Part shown: piece by piece, positions 36,698 through 45,959 of the stretch
Position numbering within the stretch: position 1 is the first letter of the stretch
Layout of the letters: the number at the start of each line of letters is the position of its first letter
From: Paucimonas lemoignei
GTDB lineage: Bacteria > Pseudomonadota > Gammaproteobacteria > Burkholderiales > Burkholderiaceae_D
Length of the DNA stretch: 64,000 nucleotides
Direction: 5' to 3'
Assembly (NCBI RefSeq): GCF_004342585.1
Contig: NZ_SLZQ01000003.1
Span: forward strand, 124,001 to 188,000
Translations under genes and position numbers: made by a program
The notes under the pieces: model-generated
Databases searched by the model: none
What the model was told of the DNA's origin: nothing
Seen by the model: the letters and a program-made list of their open reading frames with translations, nothing else

Positions 36698-37444
36698 TCA
36701 ACGAAGGCGCCTGCCGTTATCCTGGCCGCGTCGCTGATGTTCGATCTTCGTGATGAAGCGCTGGATCGCCACGCCGGTGGCGGGAGCCAGATCGGCAAAC
36801 GATACGCCGACCCGGAACCGGACACCGTCCGGTCGCTCGACCATCGGCGTCACGTGTCGTATCTGAGCGGCACTTTGCACATCGACCTGTCCTGGCAAGG
36901 GCAAGTGCAGCCGCGCGATGTGCTGCTCGATTTGCAGAGGCGGCTCGCCGACGGTCGAAAATCCCAGGCCGCCGACGCTCAAGTCATGCGCGGGCCACTC
37001 CCCTAATACGCGGTCATCGTCGTCAAACAATTTCACCATCAACGGCTTGGCCACCGGCAGCAGGATGCGATAACTCTCACGCCGCTGCACGCGCACGATG
37101 CGATCCGGCAGCGGCACCGAGAAAGCATCGCTGCCGCCCCACTCGAATCGCTCGGCCTGGCCACAGGCGAATTGCACACGGATGCCATTGAGATTGGAGA
37201 CAAAGATGCAGCTGACGCTGATCGGCAAGCGCTTGTTGATTTCCGGATCGCCGCTGAGGTCGAACACCAGCGCGTCGGCGCGCGCTTCCAATAAGGTCGT
37301 TTGAAAGAAATCACGGCCGCTGCGGAAGTACACTGTCACCGGCTCCCTGCGCAGAATCAGCTCGTTCAGGACGCTCAGGATTTCCATCCTCCCGATCAGG
37401 AAGTAACGGTCCTCGATTTCATCGTCGCTCAAAGAAGGCAGCAT
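36698..37444 (-). CDS. YcgR-like PilZ domain protein
   Basis: 248-residue cyclic-di-GMP receptor. An N-terminal YcgR-type beta-barrel domain (about 12-110) precedes a PilZ domain with the binding motifs RRESYR (R122 and R126) and DLSVGG (D154, S156, G159). In YcgR proteins such a receptor brakes flagellar rotation; other targets are possible. Start set at MLPSLSDDEIE (37444), one base from the stop of the paralogous gene, so both are probably translated from one message. It converges with the M48-like gene 19 bases away. Confidence 0.85.
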   Translation of the reverse strand: MLPSLSDDEIEDRYFLIGRMEILSVLNELILRREPVTVYFRSGRDFFQTTLLEARADALVFDLSGDPEINKRLPISVSCIFVSNLNGIRVQFACGQAERFEWGGSDAFSVPLPDRIVRVQRRESYRILLPVAKPLMVKLFDDDDRVLGEWPAHDLSVGGLGFSTVGEPPLQIEQHIARLHLPLPGQVDVQSAAQIRHVTPMVERPDGVRFRVGVSFADLAPATGVAIQRFITKIEHQRRGQDNGRRLR

Positions 37445-37445
37445 G

Positions 37446-38192
37446 TCAGTCTTCCGCTTGATGTGACGGCGATGCGCCGCGCCGTTCCCGCTCGATGTCG
37501 ACGATGTAACGCAGAATCGCGACGCGCACCGGCTCCGGCAAGTCGATGAACCCCAGCCCGATGCGGTAGCCGGATTCATCCTCGGATTGCGCGAGATCGG
37601 TGGCATGGCGCACGCTGACGGCGCAATCGACCACAGCATGGCCGGCGATATCCAGCCGTGCGCGCACGGCGCTGGCAGCACGGCGCAATTCGTCCGGCGT
37701 CGGCAACGCCACGCCCAGTCCGCCGACGCTCAGGTCGCGCAAGGGCCACTCGCCGAGCAACTTGCCGTCGCCGGCGTATAGCGCCACTGCAGTCGGCTGC
37801 TGGGACGGGACGATGGTGCGGACATTTTCCTGGCGCTGCAGGCGTGCCAGCTTCGTGGGAAGCGCCACGCTGAAAGCGGCGCTGTCGCCCCAGCGAAGCG
37901 GCTCAACGCGCTCCGCGGCAAACAACACCTGGATGCCTTGCGGACGTGCGGAAAAAGTGCAGGCGGAGGCTGCCGCCAGGCGCGCATTCGCTTGCGCATC
38001 GCGGCCGGCTTCAAATACCAGGGCATGTTCCCGCGCTTCCAGCAGGCGCGTCTCCATGCACTCGTCCACGCCGAAATGCACGCTGACCGGTTCGCTGTAG
38101 TAAATCAGCTCGTTCAGCAGCGCAAGAATCTCCATGCGGCCATGCACGAGAAAACGTGCATCGATGCCATCGATGTGCAAGCCCGGTTTCAC
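37446..38192 (-). CDS. YcgR-like PilZ paralogue with altered c-di-GMP motif
   Basis: 248-residue paralogue of the next gene on the same strand, with the same N-terminal YcgR fold (FLVHGRMEILALLNELI) and PilZ region. The second motif is intact (DLSVGG, D153, S155, G158), but the first reads RQENVR: glutamine 121 takes the place of the first RxxxR arginine. Weaker or no ligand binding is therefore possible. The pair looks like a tandem duplication that has diverged; the two proteins may form hetero-oligomers or bind different targets. Confidence 0.83.
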   Translation of the reverse strand: MKPGLHIDGIDARFLVHGRMEILALLNELIYYSEPVSVHFGVDECMETRLLEAREHALVFEAGRDAQANARLAAASACTFSARPQGIQVLFAAERVEPLRWGDSAAFSVALPTKLARLQRQENVRTIVPSQQPTAVALYAGDGKLLGEWPLRDLSVGGLGVALPTPDELRRAASAVRARLDIAGHAVVDCAVSVRHATDLAQSEDESGYRIGLGFIDLPEPVRVAILRYIVDIERERRGASPSHQAED

Positions 38193-38378
38193 CCTACTCT
38201 CCCTTGACGGCGCACTGTCTCCCGCCGATTGTCCCGCTTGTTTTTTCTATCCTGTTTCGTATACAGCCATGCGATAGCACGTGCCTGATACGTTCCAGTC
38301 TACATTTTGATATTTCGTGATTTCAAGTCTAGCAGGCTGATGCTGCTTGTGTAAGAGCGAGGAGAGGGAAAAATACGC

Positions 38379-38603
38379 TTATTCTTTATCGATGCCTTGA
38401 TTGAGACGCTCGGCGCGAGCCAGCAATGCCGCCACGCTGGCGGTGTTCAGCAATTCGGATTCGGCAAAATTGATTGGCTGGCCGTTCCGCATTTCTTTTT
38501 GCATATCATGGATGGCAGACAGCAAATCCATGACAAGCGTATAACGGCACGCGGCTTCGACGAGCACTTCCAGCTTGTAAGCTTCATATTCGACCCGGGC
38601 CAT
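38379..38603 (-). CDS. Small hypothetical protein
   Basis: 74-residue, mostly helical protein, not recognised. The sequence has an amphipathic N-terminus (YEAYKLEVLVEAACRYTLVMDLL) and a helical C-terminus (TASVAALLARAERLNQ); no membrane helix or known motif. It is isolated between the PilZ pair upstream on the left and a long leader on the right. Codon choice is like its neighbours, so I think it is real. Function unknown. Confidence 0.6.
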   Translation of the reverse strand: MARVEYEAYKLEVLVEAACRYTLVMDLLSAIHDMQKEMRNGQPINFAESELLNTASVAALLARAERLNQGIDKE

Positions 38604-38932
38604 TGCGCACCTCGCAAGATAGAAACGCTTGAGATTTCATTCTTCGTGAGGGCAGTATGCAAATAAGTTCCTGACAAGTTTTTGATTTCGCCACAATTTT
38701 AATGGCTGGATTGCATCGCATCCAAGTTTTGTCAAACATCATGGCGCCTATGGTTGTGCTTCGACCAAGGTCATGCGCACCCGGCCCCCGAAGCCAAGTT
38801 TTCCTGTTCAATCGCCCTCTTCGCCGCCCGGTTGATTGGCCGCCAAGTCCAGCGCACCTGCACTCAATCCGCGAAATTGGGCTGCTTTCATGAGTCTTTT
38901 CTCAATTAAAAAACCGGCAATGGGAGGCTACG
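38604..38932. other. Long intergenic region with FeeM-gene leader
   Basis: 329 bases between divergent genes. It contains a strong GGGAGG ribosome site at 38922-38927 but no open frame that looks like a protein, no riboswitch that I could fold, and no clear paired -35/-10. It probably holds the two divergent promoters and a leader of the acyl-synthase gene. Confidence 0.6.
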
Positions 38933-39706
38933 ATGTTACACGTCAACATAGCCAATTTATGGAAGCCGCACATGGACACCAAAGCCCAAATCTCCCCGGT
39001 ATCAAGCAATCATATTGAATACGCTCCGCTGGCGCCGCAAGCGCAACGCGCGACGCCAAGCAAAAAGGAATACCTGCCCTTCACTATTCGACTGGTGCAA
39101 TCCGACGAGCAGTTGAGCAAGGCATTGCAAATCCGTTATTCCGCCTATGCGCGCCATGTGCCGACTTTTGCCGAAACGCTGAAGATGGCCGAGCCGCTCG
39201 ATAACACCGATGGCGTCGCCATCCTGCTGGCCGAATCCAAGCTGGACGGCTCGCCGCTGGGGACCATGCGCATCCAGACCAACTGGTTCAATCCGCTCAC
39301 CCTGGAGCAATCGATCGAATTGCCGGAGTGGCTGAAGAACCGTTCGCTGGCGGAAGCCACCCGCCTTGGCGTCACCGAGCAAAGCATCGGCCGCAACGTC
39401 AAGACCGCGCTCTTCAAGGCCTACTTCCAGTTCTGCGTGCAGAACGGCATCGAGTGGATGGTGATTGCCGGCCGCTCGCCGATCGATCGCCAGTATGACC
39501 GCCTACTGTTTTCCGATGTCTATCCGGGCATGGGCTATATCCCGCTGCAGCATGCCAACAATATGCCGCATCGCGTGCTGTCGTTTGAAGTCGGCACGGC
39601 CGAAGAGCGCTGGAACCAGGCCAAGCATCCGCTGACCAACTTCGTGTTCCACACCGATCACCCGGATATCGATGTCGGCAAGCGCAACAGCCATCTGTTG
39701 CAGTAA
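38933..39706 (+). CDS. FeeM-like N-acyl amino acid synthase / acyl-homoserine-lactone-synthase-like acyltransferase
   Basis: 257-residue protein with the GNAT/autoinducer-synthase-like fold of FeeM. The pattern IRYSAYARH...PLDNTDGVAILLAES, GTMRIQT, then LAEATRLGVTE...KTALFKAYFQFCVQNGIEWMVIAGRSP matches FeeM N-acyl amino acid synthases, which transfer a fatty acid from acyl carrier protein to an amino acid. The ATG at 38933 has GGGAGG six bases before it. No acyl carrier protein or exosortase gene is near. The GGDEF-EAL gene follows 120 bases on. Product unknown. Confidence 0.75.
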   Translation: MLHVNIANLWKPHMDTKAQISPVSSNHIEYAPLAPQAQRATPSKKEYLPFTIRLVQSDEQLSKALQIRYSAYARHVPTFAETLKMAEPLDNTDGVAILLAESKLDGSPLGTMRIQTNWFNPLTLEQSIELPEWLKNRSLAEATRLGVTEQSIGRNVKTALFKAYFQFCVQNGIEWMVIAGRSPIDRQYDRLLFSDVYPGMGYIPLQHANNMPHRVLSFEVGTAEERWNQAKHPLTNFVFHTDHPDIDVGKRNSHLLQ

Positions 39707-39826
39707 GCATCCTGACTTGGGTAGCGTTCGCATTCGAAGTGTTGCTGCTGGACGACTAAATTGTTACGTCGGAGCAATAGAATGTAAAATTCGGCTAAGA
39801 TGCGGTAGTAATGCCGATTCCTCACT

Positions 39827-42820
39827 ATGACTACCGCTTTCCATTTTCTGCCGAAAGGGCGCCATACCGCCCGTGCAGTCCAACTACTGGACCGGATCCT
39901 GTATGGCTTTACCGCGTATGCGCTGCCCTTCCTCATCGCGGCACTTTCGGTCATTTCCCTGCTCGCCTGGAAGACCTACTACCCCACATCGGAAAATGTC
40001 ACGCCCCTGGCATTTCGCCTTATTCCTGATGCTAAGGATGTTCTCTCTCCCGAACAGGCGCTCGCCGGCCTGAACCAAGTTTCGGAAATTAAAAAGTTCG
40101 ATACCAGGCTGGCAGAAACACCCTTCTGGTTTGTTTTCGATGTCAGACATCCCGCCGATGGGCAAGCCATCGCGGTTGAGCTGACTTCGCGGCATGCGGA
40201 ACAAACCGTGTGCTGGAATGCCGACACCTTGCAGGAACTGGGGCGGGCCGATCGAAGCCGCGTCCAGGGCGCCATGTCGGAAGCCAAGGCCGGTTTCGCC
40301 ATCGGCCTGGAAGAAACCTTGCTCGCCGATCGCGTGCTCTGCAAGGCCAGCTTTGTCGGACCCGCACGGATCGCCGTCGCCCAATGGCCGGCAGCGAAAC
40401 TGAACGCCAACGTGCTGGCTTTCCACCGCCATTCCGGCTTGCTCGAAGGCGGCATGATCATGCTGGCGCTGTTCATGCTGGTGACGGCGCTCATCAACCG
40501 CACGGCGATCTACATGCTGTTTGCGGCATGGCTGATCACTTGCCTGCGTGTCGGCTCCATTTCCGCAGGCTGGGATTTCCAATGGCTCGGGCACAGGATT
40601 CCGCCGGAGTGGGTGCAGTTCAGCCGACTGCTGACCATCATGGCGTACTACATCGCCACGGTCGGCCTGTTCCGGGCCTTGTTCAAGGAAGATCTTGGCA
40701 AGGTCGGCTACCGCTGGGTGATGCATGTCATGCAGTGGATCTGCCTGGTGATGCTGCCGCTGCCTTTCATCCTGCCGCATGCGAAATTTCTCCAGTTCTT
40801 CTGGGTTGCCACCGCAATCGGTGTGCCGCTGCTGATCTTTTTGCTGGTCCGCATCCTGATGTATGCGCGCTCGCCGGTGGCTATCTGGTATAGCACCTCG
40901 ATCGCCATCACCTTGGCGGCAAGCCTCTATGAAGTATTTTCCGCCGCGTTCGGCTGGAAAGGCATGCTCGGCACGATCAACAGCGTCACGGCCGCGCTGT
41001 CGTCGAGCCTGCTGGCTTCGCTGGCGCTGGCGGCGCAAATGCGCACCGAGCACCAGGAACGGCTCGAAGCACAAGCGCAGCTTCGCCATAACTACGAAGT
41101 CATGCCGATCGGCTTGTTCACGCTGGATCTGCAGGGCTGTTTCATCAATGCCAATCCGGCCCTGCAAGCCATGCTCGGCAAGGATGTGCTGGCGCCGCAG
41201 CACAAGCAATGGAGCCAGCATTTCGAGCCCGGCGCCTGGAGCCGCCTGCTGGACCTGATTCATGCCGGTTCCGAAGTCGAGCTGGAAATTCGCGGCCGCG
41301 AAGGAGGCCAAGCCAACGATCAGAAACGCTACCGCGTCAAGGCGATCCTGGCATACGGCAAGATCGAAGGCTGGCTGCAGGATGTCACGGAAAAATCCAA
41401 GGCCGATGAAAACCTGCGCTTCATGGCCTTGAACGATCCGCTCACGCGCGTCTACAACCGGCGCGGCATCGAACAGATGTACGAAGCGGCGGTGGCGCAA
41501 GTGAGCGAAACCAGACCGCTGGCGCTGGCTTACCTGGATCTGGATCGCTTCAAGCTGATTAACGACCTGTACGGCCATACCACCGGCGACCAGGTGCTGC
41601 GCCAGGTGTGCGAACGCATCACCAGCATGCTGGCCGGCAGCCAGTTCATCGGCCGCGTCGGCGGCGACGAATTCGTGCTGGTCATGGCCGAGACGGCGAT
41701 GCAACCGGCTTCATGGACCTGCCGCGGCATCATCGAATGCGTCAGCGCCGAGCCGTACCGCATCGGCGACAAGGCATTCCAGGTCGGCGTCTCGATCGGT
41801 CTCATCGATATCAGCCCGGGCACGCAATTCAAGGATGCGCTGGCCAACGCCGACCGCGCCTGCCGCGAAGCCAAGGGCGGCCACAAGGAAGGCCTGGTGG
41901 TGTATGAAAAGAATGCCAAAGCTTTCATCGAGCGCGAAGCCGAGCTGAAGCTGGTTGAACGCCTCTCCGGCAATAGCCTGCTGGAAGGCTTGTTCCTGGA
42001 AATGCAGCCGATCATGTCCTTGAAAGCGCCGCACGACTCGCTCAATTTCGAAGTGCTGCTGCGCATGCGTAACCAGGATGGCAGCGTGATTCCGGCAGGC
42101 CGCATCATCGGCGCCGCGGAAAACAGCGGCCGCACGGGCGTGGTGGACCGCTGGGTCATGTCCACCACCCTGGCGTGGATCGACCGCCACTACGATCGCC
42201 TCTCGCGCACCCGGTTCGTCTGCATGAACCTGAGCGGCGCCTCGCTCAACGATGAACGCTTCATTCACGATGCCTACGCCATGCTGGCCGATAACCCGCG
42301 CGCGGCCAGCCGCCTCTGCGTGGAAATCACCGAGAGCGTGGCCCTGCACGACTTGAACAATACCCGCCGCTTCATCGACAGCATTCGCGGCTACGGCGTG
42401 CGCGTGGCGCTGGACGACTTCGGCGCCGGCTACACCTCCTTCTCCTATCTGAAGGAATTGCCGGCAGATGTGCTGAAGATCGACGGCAGCTTCGTGGTGA
42501 ACATGAACGAGCATCCGACCAACGTGGCGATCGTCGAGGCGATCGTCAACCTGGCGATGAACCTTGGCATGAAGACCATCGCCGAATGGGCCGAAGACCA
42601 TGCCACCGTGCAGACGCTGGCGGAGATCGGCGTCGATTACGTGCAAGGCTATGCGGTCTCGCGCCCGCAGGACCCGGCCAAGCTGCTGGAAGCGGAATCC
42701 GCCGCCAGCTTCATCAAGGATGACCGGCTCGCCAACTTCGTGCGCATGCTGGGCAAGACTGAAACGATGCATGGCCAATCGGATTTGCAGGACATGCTGA
42801 AAAACAGGAAGCTGCACTGA
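39827..42820 (+). CDS. 7TMR-DISM-like PAS-GGDEF-EAL protein
   Basis: 997-residue membrane sensor of cyclic di-GMP turnover. An N-terminal helix (about 24-45) is followed by an extracellular domain (about 60-195) and a block of seven membrane helices (about 205-405), the DISM layout. Then come a short PAS-like segment (YEVMPIGLFTLDLQGCFINANPALQAML), a GGDEF domain with intact GGDEF near 612, and an EAL domain whose first motif reads FEVLLRM (about 740), keeping ExLxR. Later EAL motifs (ITES, DDFGAG, KIDGSFV) are intact. It could make or break c-di-GMP depending on an external ligand. Confidence 0.88.
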   Translation: MTTAFHFLPKGRHTARAVQLLDRILYGFTAYALPFLIAALSVISLLAWKTYYPTSENVTPLAFRLIPDAKDVLSPEQALAGLNQVSEIKKFDTRLAETPFWFVFDVRHPADGQAIAVELTSRHAEQTVCWNADTLQELGRADRSRVQGAMSEAKAGFAIGLEETLLADRVLCKASFVGPARIAVAQWPAAKLNANVLAFHRHSGLLEGGMIMLALFMLVTALINRTAIYMLFAAWLITCLRVGSISAGWDFQWLGHRIPPEWVQFSRLLTIMAYYIATVGLFRALFKEDLGKVGYRWVMHVMQWICLVMLPLPFILPHAKFLQFFWVATAIGVPLLIFLLVRILMYARSPVAIWYSTSIAITLAASLYEVFSAAFGWKGMLGTINSVTAALSSSLLASLALAAQMRTEHQERLEAQAQLRHNYEVMPIGLFTLDLQGCFINANPALQAMLGKDVLAPQHKQWSQHFEPGAWSRLLDLIHAGSEVELEIRGREGGQANDQKRYRVKAILAYGKIEGWLQDVTEKSKADENLRFMALNDPLTRVYNRRGIEQMYEAAVAQVSETRPLALAYLDLDRFKLINDLYGHTTGDQVLRQVCERITSMLAGSQFIGRVGGDEFVLVMAETAMQPASWTCRGIIECVSAEPYRIGDKAFQVGVSIGLIDISPGTQFKDALANADRACREAKGGHKEGLVVYEKNAKAFIEREAELKLVERLSGNSLLEGLFLEMQPIMSLKAPHDSLNFEVLLRMRNQDGSVIPAGRIIGAAENSGRTGVVDRWVMSTTLAWIDRHYDRLSRTRFVCMNLSGASLNDERFIHDAYAMLADNPRAASRLCVEITESVALHDLNNTRRFIDSIRGYGVRVALDDFGAGYTSFSYLKELPADVLKIDGSFVVNMNEHPTNVAIVEAIVNLAMNLGMKTIAEWAEDHATVQTLAEIGVDYVQGYAVSRPQDPAKLLEAESAASFIKDDRLANFVRMLGKTETMHGQSDLQDMLKNRKLH

Positions 42821-42842
42821 CCCGCCTGAGCGCGGCGACAAT

Positions 42843-42876
42843 AAAAAATGGCACCGACTGACGGTGCCATTTTTTT
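42843..42876. terminator. Bidirectional rho-independent terminator
   Basis: A 14-bp perfect stem (AAAAAATGGCACCG with its complement) and 5-base loop ACTGA, with A- and T-runs at the ends, separate the convergent GGDEF-EAL gene and the ABC binding-protein gene. Confidence 0.93.
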
Positions 42877-42910
42877 ATTGCGGAATTACTTAGCTTACCG
42901 CTGGGTCAGC

Positions 42911-44125
42911 TTACTTCAGCAAGGAGCACTTGGATTCGGCCTTGGTGGTGAAGGCATCTTCAGCCTTGATGTTCTGCACGATCTTGTAGTAATCCCAAGG
43001 CGCCTTCGATTCTTCCGGCTTCTTGACCTGGATGAGCTTGAGATCACTCATCAGGCGGCCATCCTCGCGGATCTTCGCATTGCTGGTGTACATGTCATTG
43101 ACCGGATTCTTCTTCAGGTAGGCCATGACCTTGTCCGAATCATCCGTGCCCAGCGCCTTGACCGCCTTCAGGTACGTCATGGCTGCCGAATACGTCGAGG
43201 CATGCAGCGCCGTCGGCATGCGCTTCATCACCGCGAAATACCGCTTGGACCAGGTGCGCGATTCCGGGCTCTGATCCCAGTACCAGCCGGCAGTGGAGTA
43301 CAGGCCTTGGGTCTGCTGCAAGCCCAGCGCATGCACGTCGGTGATAAACATCAGCAATACCGCCATCTTCATGGAACGGTTCACGCCAAACTCATTGGCG
43401 GCCTTGATGGAAGCGACCAGATCATTGCTGGCATTGGCAAAACCCAGCACCTGTGCCTTGGAAGCCTGCGCCATCATCAAGAAGGAAGAGAAGTCCGAAG
43501 CATTCAGCGGATGACGTGCCGCACCCAGTACCGTGCCGCCATTGGCCTTGACCACCTTGGCAGAGTCACCTTCCAGCGAGTGGCCAAACACATAGTCGGC
43601 AGTCAGGTAGTACCAGCTCTTGCCACCCTGGTTGACCACGGCCGAGCTGGTGCCGCGGGCCGCCGCCACGGTATCATAGCCGTAGTGAATCATGTAGGGA
43701 TTGCAATCTTCATTGGTGATGCGGCCGGTGCCGGTAGCCGGAATCATGAAGACTTTTTTCTTTTCATTGGCGATCTTGCCCATGGCCAGCATGACGGCCG
43801 AATTGGCGCCGGCCATCAGCAAGTCGACGCCGTCGCGGTCTGCCCACTCGCGCGCCTTGCTGGAGGCGATGTCAGCCTTGTGCAAATGGTCGGCGTACAC
43901 CAGCTCGATCTTCTTGCCGTTGATGCTGCCGCCCATGTCGGCGATCGCCATTTTCAGCGCCTCGATGCCGCCCTGCCCTGAAATGTCGGAATACACGCCA
44001 GACATATCCGTCAGCATGCCGATCTTGATCGTGTCGTCGGATATCTGCGCCGAAGCCGGCGCTGATATGCCCATAGCCATCGAAACTGCCACAGCCGATG
44101 CTACTGCCTTACGTTTGAATTGCAT
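42911..44125 (-). CDS. ABC transporter substrate-binding protein (branched-chain amino acid type)
   Basis: 404-residue periplasmic binding protein of the LivK type: signal peptide 1-26 (MQFKRKAVASA...SAPASAQ), then the IKIGMLTDMSGVYSDISGQGGIEALKMAI start of the periplasmic-binding fold. Start set at the ATG with GGAG six bases upstream (44125). No permease or ATPase genes of the liv type lie in the window, so its transporter must be elsewhere. It is the last gene of the minus-strand catabolic set, 131 bases after the GMC gene, and may bind the substrate that set degrades. Confidence 0.88.
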   Translation of the reverse strand: MQFKRKAVASAVAVSMAMGISAPASAQISDDTIKIGMLTDMSGVYSDISGQGGIEALKMAIADMGGSINGKKIELVYADHLHKADIASSKAREWADRDGVDLLMAGANSAVMLAMGKIANEKKKVFMIPATGTGRITNEDCNPYMIHYGYDTVAAARGTSSAVVNQGGKSWYYLTADYVFGHSLEGDSAKVVKANGGTVLGAARHPLNASDFSSFLMMAQASKAQVLGFANASNDLVASIKAANEFGVNRSMKMAVLLMFITDVHALGLQQTQGLYSTAGWYWDQSPESRTWSKRYFAVMKRMPTALHASTYSAAMTYLKAVKALGTDDSDKVMAYLKKNPVNDMYTSNAKIREDGRLMSDLKLIQVKKPEESKAPWDYYKIVQNIKAEDAFTTKAESKCSLLK

Positions 44126-44256
44126 TTTCATCTCCATGAATTGGTTCGTGCCGGATTACGTGCCAGATTTCCTGAAGCATTACTGCCGCAGGCATTCCGG
44201 TCTGCATACGAAAATCGCCAGGGCGGCTCCGGCCATTGCCACCATGCTGATATGGT

Positions 44257-45921
44257 TTATGCCGCTTTCGGCAACTCCTCGGCCGCCAGAGGCGCGCGCC
44301 CAAGAATCAGGTCCGATGCTTTTTCTGCGATCATCATCGTGGCGGCGCAGATGTTGGCGGAAGGAATACTCGGCATGACCGAGGAATCCGCCACGCGCAA
44401 GCCTGTCAGTCCATGCACGCGCAACTGGTTATCGACGACAGCCATGGCGTCGTCTGCGCGCCCCATGCGCGCCGTGCCATTCAGATGATAGGAAGAGACG
44501 CCGTAGCGGCGCGCAAAGTCGAGCAACTCGTCATCACCGACTTTGCTCGGACCAGGCAAGGTTTCGCACTCGGCATACCTGGCCAGCTCCGGCGTTTGCA
44601 ACAGGCGGCGCGCCAGGCGAATGCCGTTGACCAGCACTTCGCGATCGCGTTCGTCTTCCAGATAATTTGCCTGGATGACAGGGTCGGCAAACACATCGGC
44701 CGAACGCGCCTGCACAGTGCCGCGGCTGTATGGGCGATGTTGCCAGACGCCGGCGGTCATGCCGGGAAAACTGTCGAGCATGCCGACATAGCCTTCCTTG
44801 TAGCTGGCCGGGGAAAATACGCCTTGCAGATCCGGCAGCGTCAGTTCTTCCCTGGACTTCCAGAAGAAATGCACCAGCGAGGGACTCAAGGCCAGGATGT
44901 TCGGCCTACCCAGCAGCCAGCGCGCGATTTGCCCGCCCAGGCCTAAGCCGCGCGCCATCTCATTCATGGTGGAGATATTTTTAACGCGAGCTACCAGGCG
45001 TACGGAAAAATGGTCGCTCAGGTTGGCGCCGACGCCGGGTGCGTGATGCTGCACCGGCACGCCGATCTCGCGCAACAAGGATTCCGGGCCGATTCCCGAA
45101 AGCTGCAACAGCTTGGGGGTGTTGATGGCACCGGCGCATATGATCACTTCGCGACGTGCCAGCACAGTCGTGGCGCTGGCCAGTTCGCGGTTTTTCATGT
45201 AACGCACGCCGGTTGCTCGCTTGCCCTCCAGCAGAATCTGGATCGCCTGGGAGTTGGTCCTGATCGCCAGGTTGGTGCGCGAGCGGGCCGGCCACAGGTA
45301 AGTGCGGGAAGTGCTCATGCGCCAGCGGCCATTGATGGTGCGCTGGTAATAGCCTACGCCAGCCTGATCGGCGCCGTTGTAATCGGGGTTGCGCGGAATG
45401 CCGATTCCTTGCGCACCGGCGATGAATGCGTCGCAGATCGGATGCTTCCATTCGATATCGGATACCGGCAAGGCGCCATTGCGGCCGCGATAGCGGTCGT
45501 CGCCACCGGTCCGGCGCTCCATGCGCTTGAAATAAGGCAGCACTTCGGCATAGCTCCACCCCGCGTTCCCCATCTCGGCCCACTGGTCGTAATCATTGCG
45601 CTGACCACGGTTGTACACCAGGCCATTGATCGAGGTGGATCCGCCCAGCACGCGGCCCTGCGGCAGCGGAATGCGGCGGCCGCCCGTGAGTTCCGTCGGC
45701 TCGCTCTTGAATTGCCACGTGAAATCCGGGTTGAATAAGGTCTTGATGAAGCCTGCTGGAATATGGATGAATGGATGCCAGTCAGATGAACCGGCTTCCA
45801 GCAGACAAACGGTCGTCTTGCCATCTTCGGAAAGGCGACTGGCCAGGATGGCGCCGGCGGCGCCCGAGCCGACGATCACGTAATCGAATGTCTCTGCGTT
45901 CTTATTGGATACTGATGTCAT
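44257..45921 (-). CDS. GMC-family FAD-dependent alcohol dehydrogenase
   Basis: 554-residue flavoprotein of the glucose-methanol-choline family. The FAD-binding VIVGSGAAGAILASRL is at about 15-30, LLEAGSSDWHPFIHIPAG and the GGSTSINGLVYNRGQ signature follow, and the C-terminal active site keeps a histidine in YHLNGTARMG with a later SVMPSIPSANICAATM segment. It should oxidise a primary alcohol to an aldehyde. The start is either 45921 (MTSVSNKNAE) or 45963, which would overlap the dehydrogenase gene by 4 bases; I prefer 45921. The aldehyde dehydrogenase encoded just upstream fits the next step. Confidence 0.9.
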   Translation of the reverse strand: MTSVSNKNAETFDYVIVGSGAAGAILASRLSEDGKTTVCLLEAGSSDWHPFIHIPAGFIKTLFNPDFTWQFKSEPTELTGGRRIPLPQGRVLGGSTSINGLVYNRGQRNDYDQWAEMGNAGWSYAEVLPYFKRMERRTGGDDRYRGRNGALPVSDIEWKHPICDAFIAGAQGIGIPRNPDYNGADQAGVGYYQRTINGRWRMSTSRTYLWPARSRTNLAIRTNSQAIQILLEGKRATGVRYMKNRELASATTVLARREVIICAGAINTPKLLQLSGIGPESLLREIGVPVQHHAPGVGANLSDHFSVRLVARVKNISTMNEMARGLGLGGQIARWLLGRPNILALSPSLVHFFWKSREELTLPDLQGVFSPASYKEGYVGMLDSFPGMTAGVWQHRPYSRGTVQARSADVFADPVIQANYLEDERDREVLVNGIRLARRLLQTPELARYAECETLPGPSKVGDDELLDFARRYGVSSYHLNGTARMGRADDAMAVVDNQLRVHGLTGLRVADSSVMPSIPSANICAATMMIAEKASDLILGRAPLAAEELPKAA

Positions 45922-45959
45922 GGTGTTGCTTGTCCTTTTATTGCCGAACCCTGGCTGGC

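Noticed and set aside
38604-38932. c-di-GMP (GEMM) riboswitch before the acyl synthase gene
   Set aside because: The GGGAGGC near the start is a ribosome site; the conserved GEMM core and tetraloop-receptor pairing were not found.
39884-41704. 606-codon antisense open frame opposite the GGDEF-EAL gene
   Set aside because: It is a shadow of a GC-rich gene in the other strand; the protein is rich in His, Gln and Arg and has no known motif.
42848-43981. 377-codon plus-strand frame opposite the ABC binding-protein gene
   Set aside because: It begins inside a strong terminator hairpin and is opposite a clear LivK-type gene.
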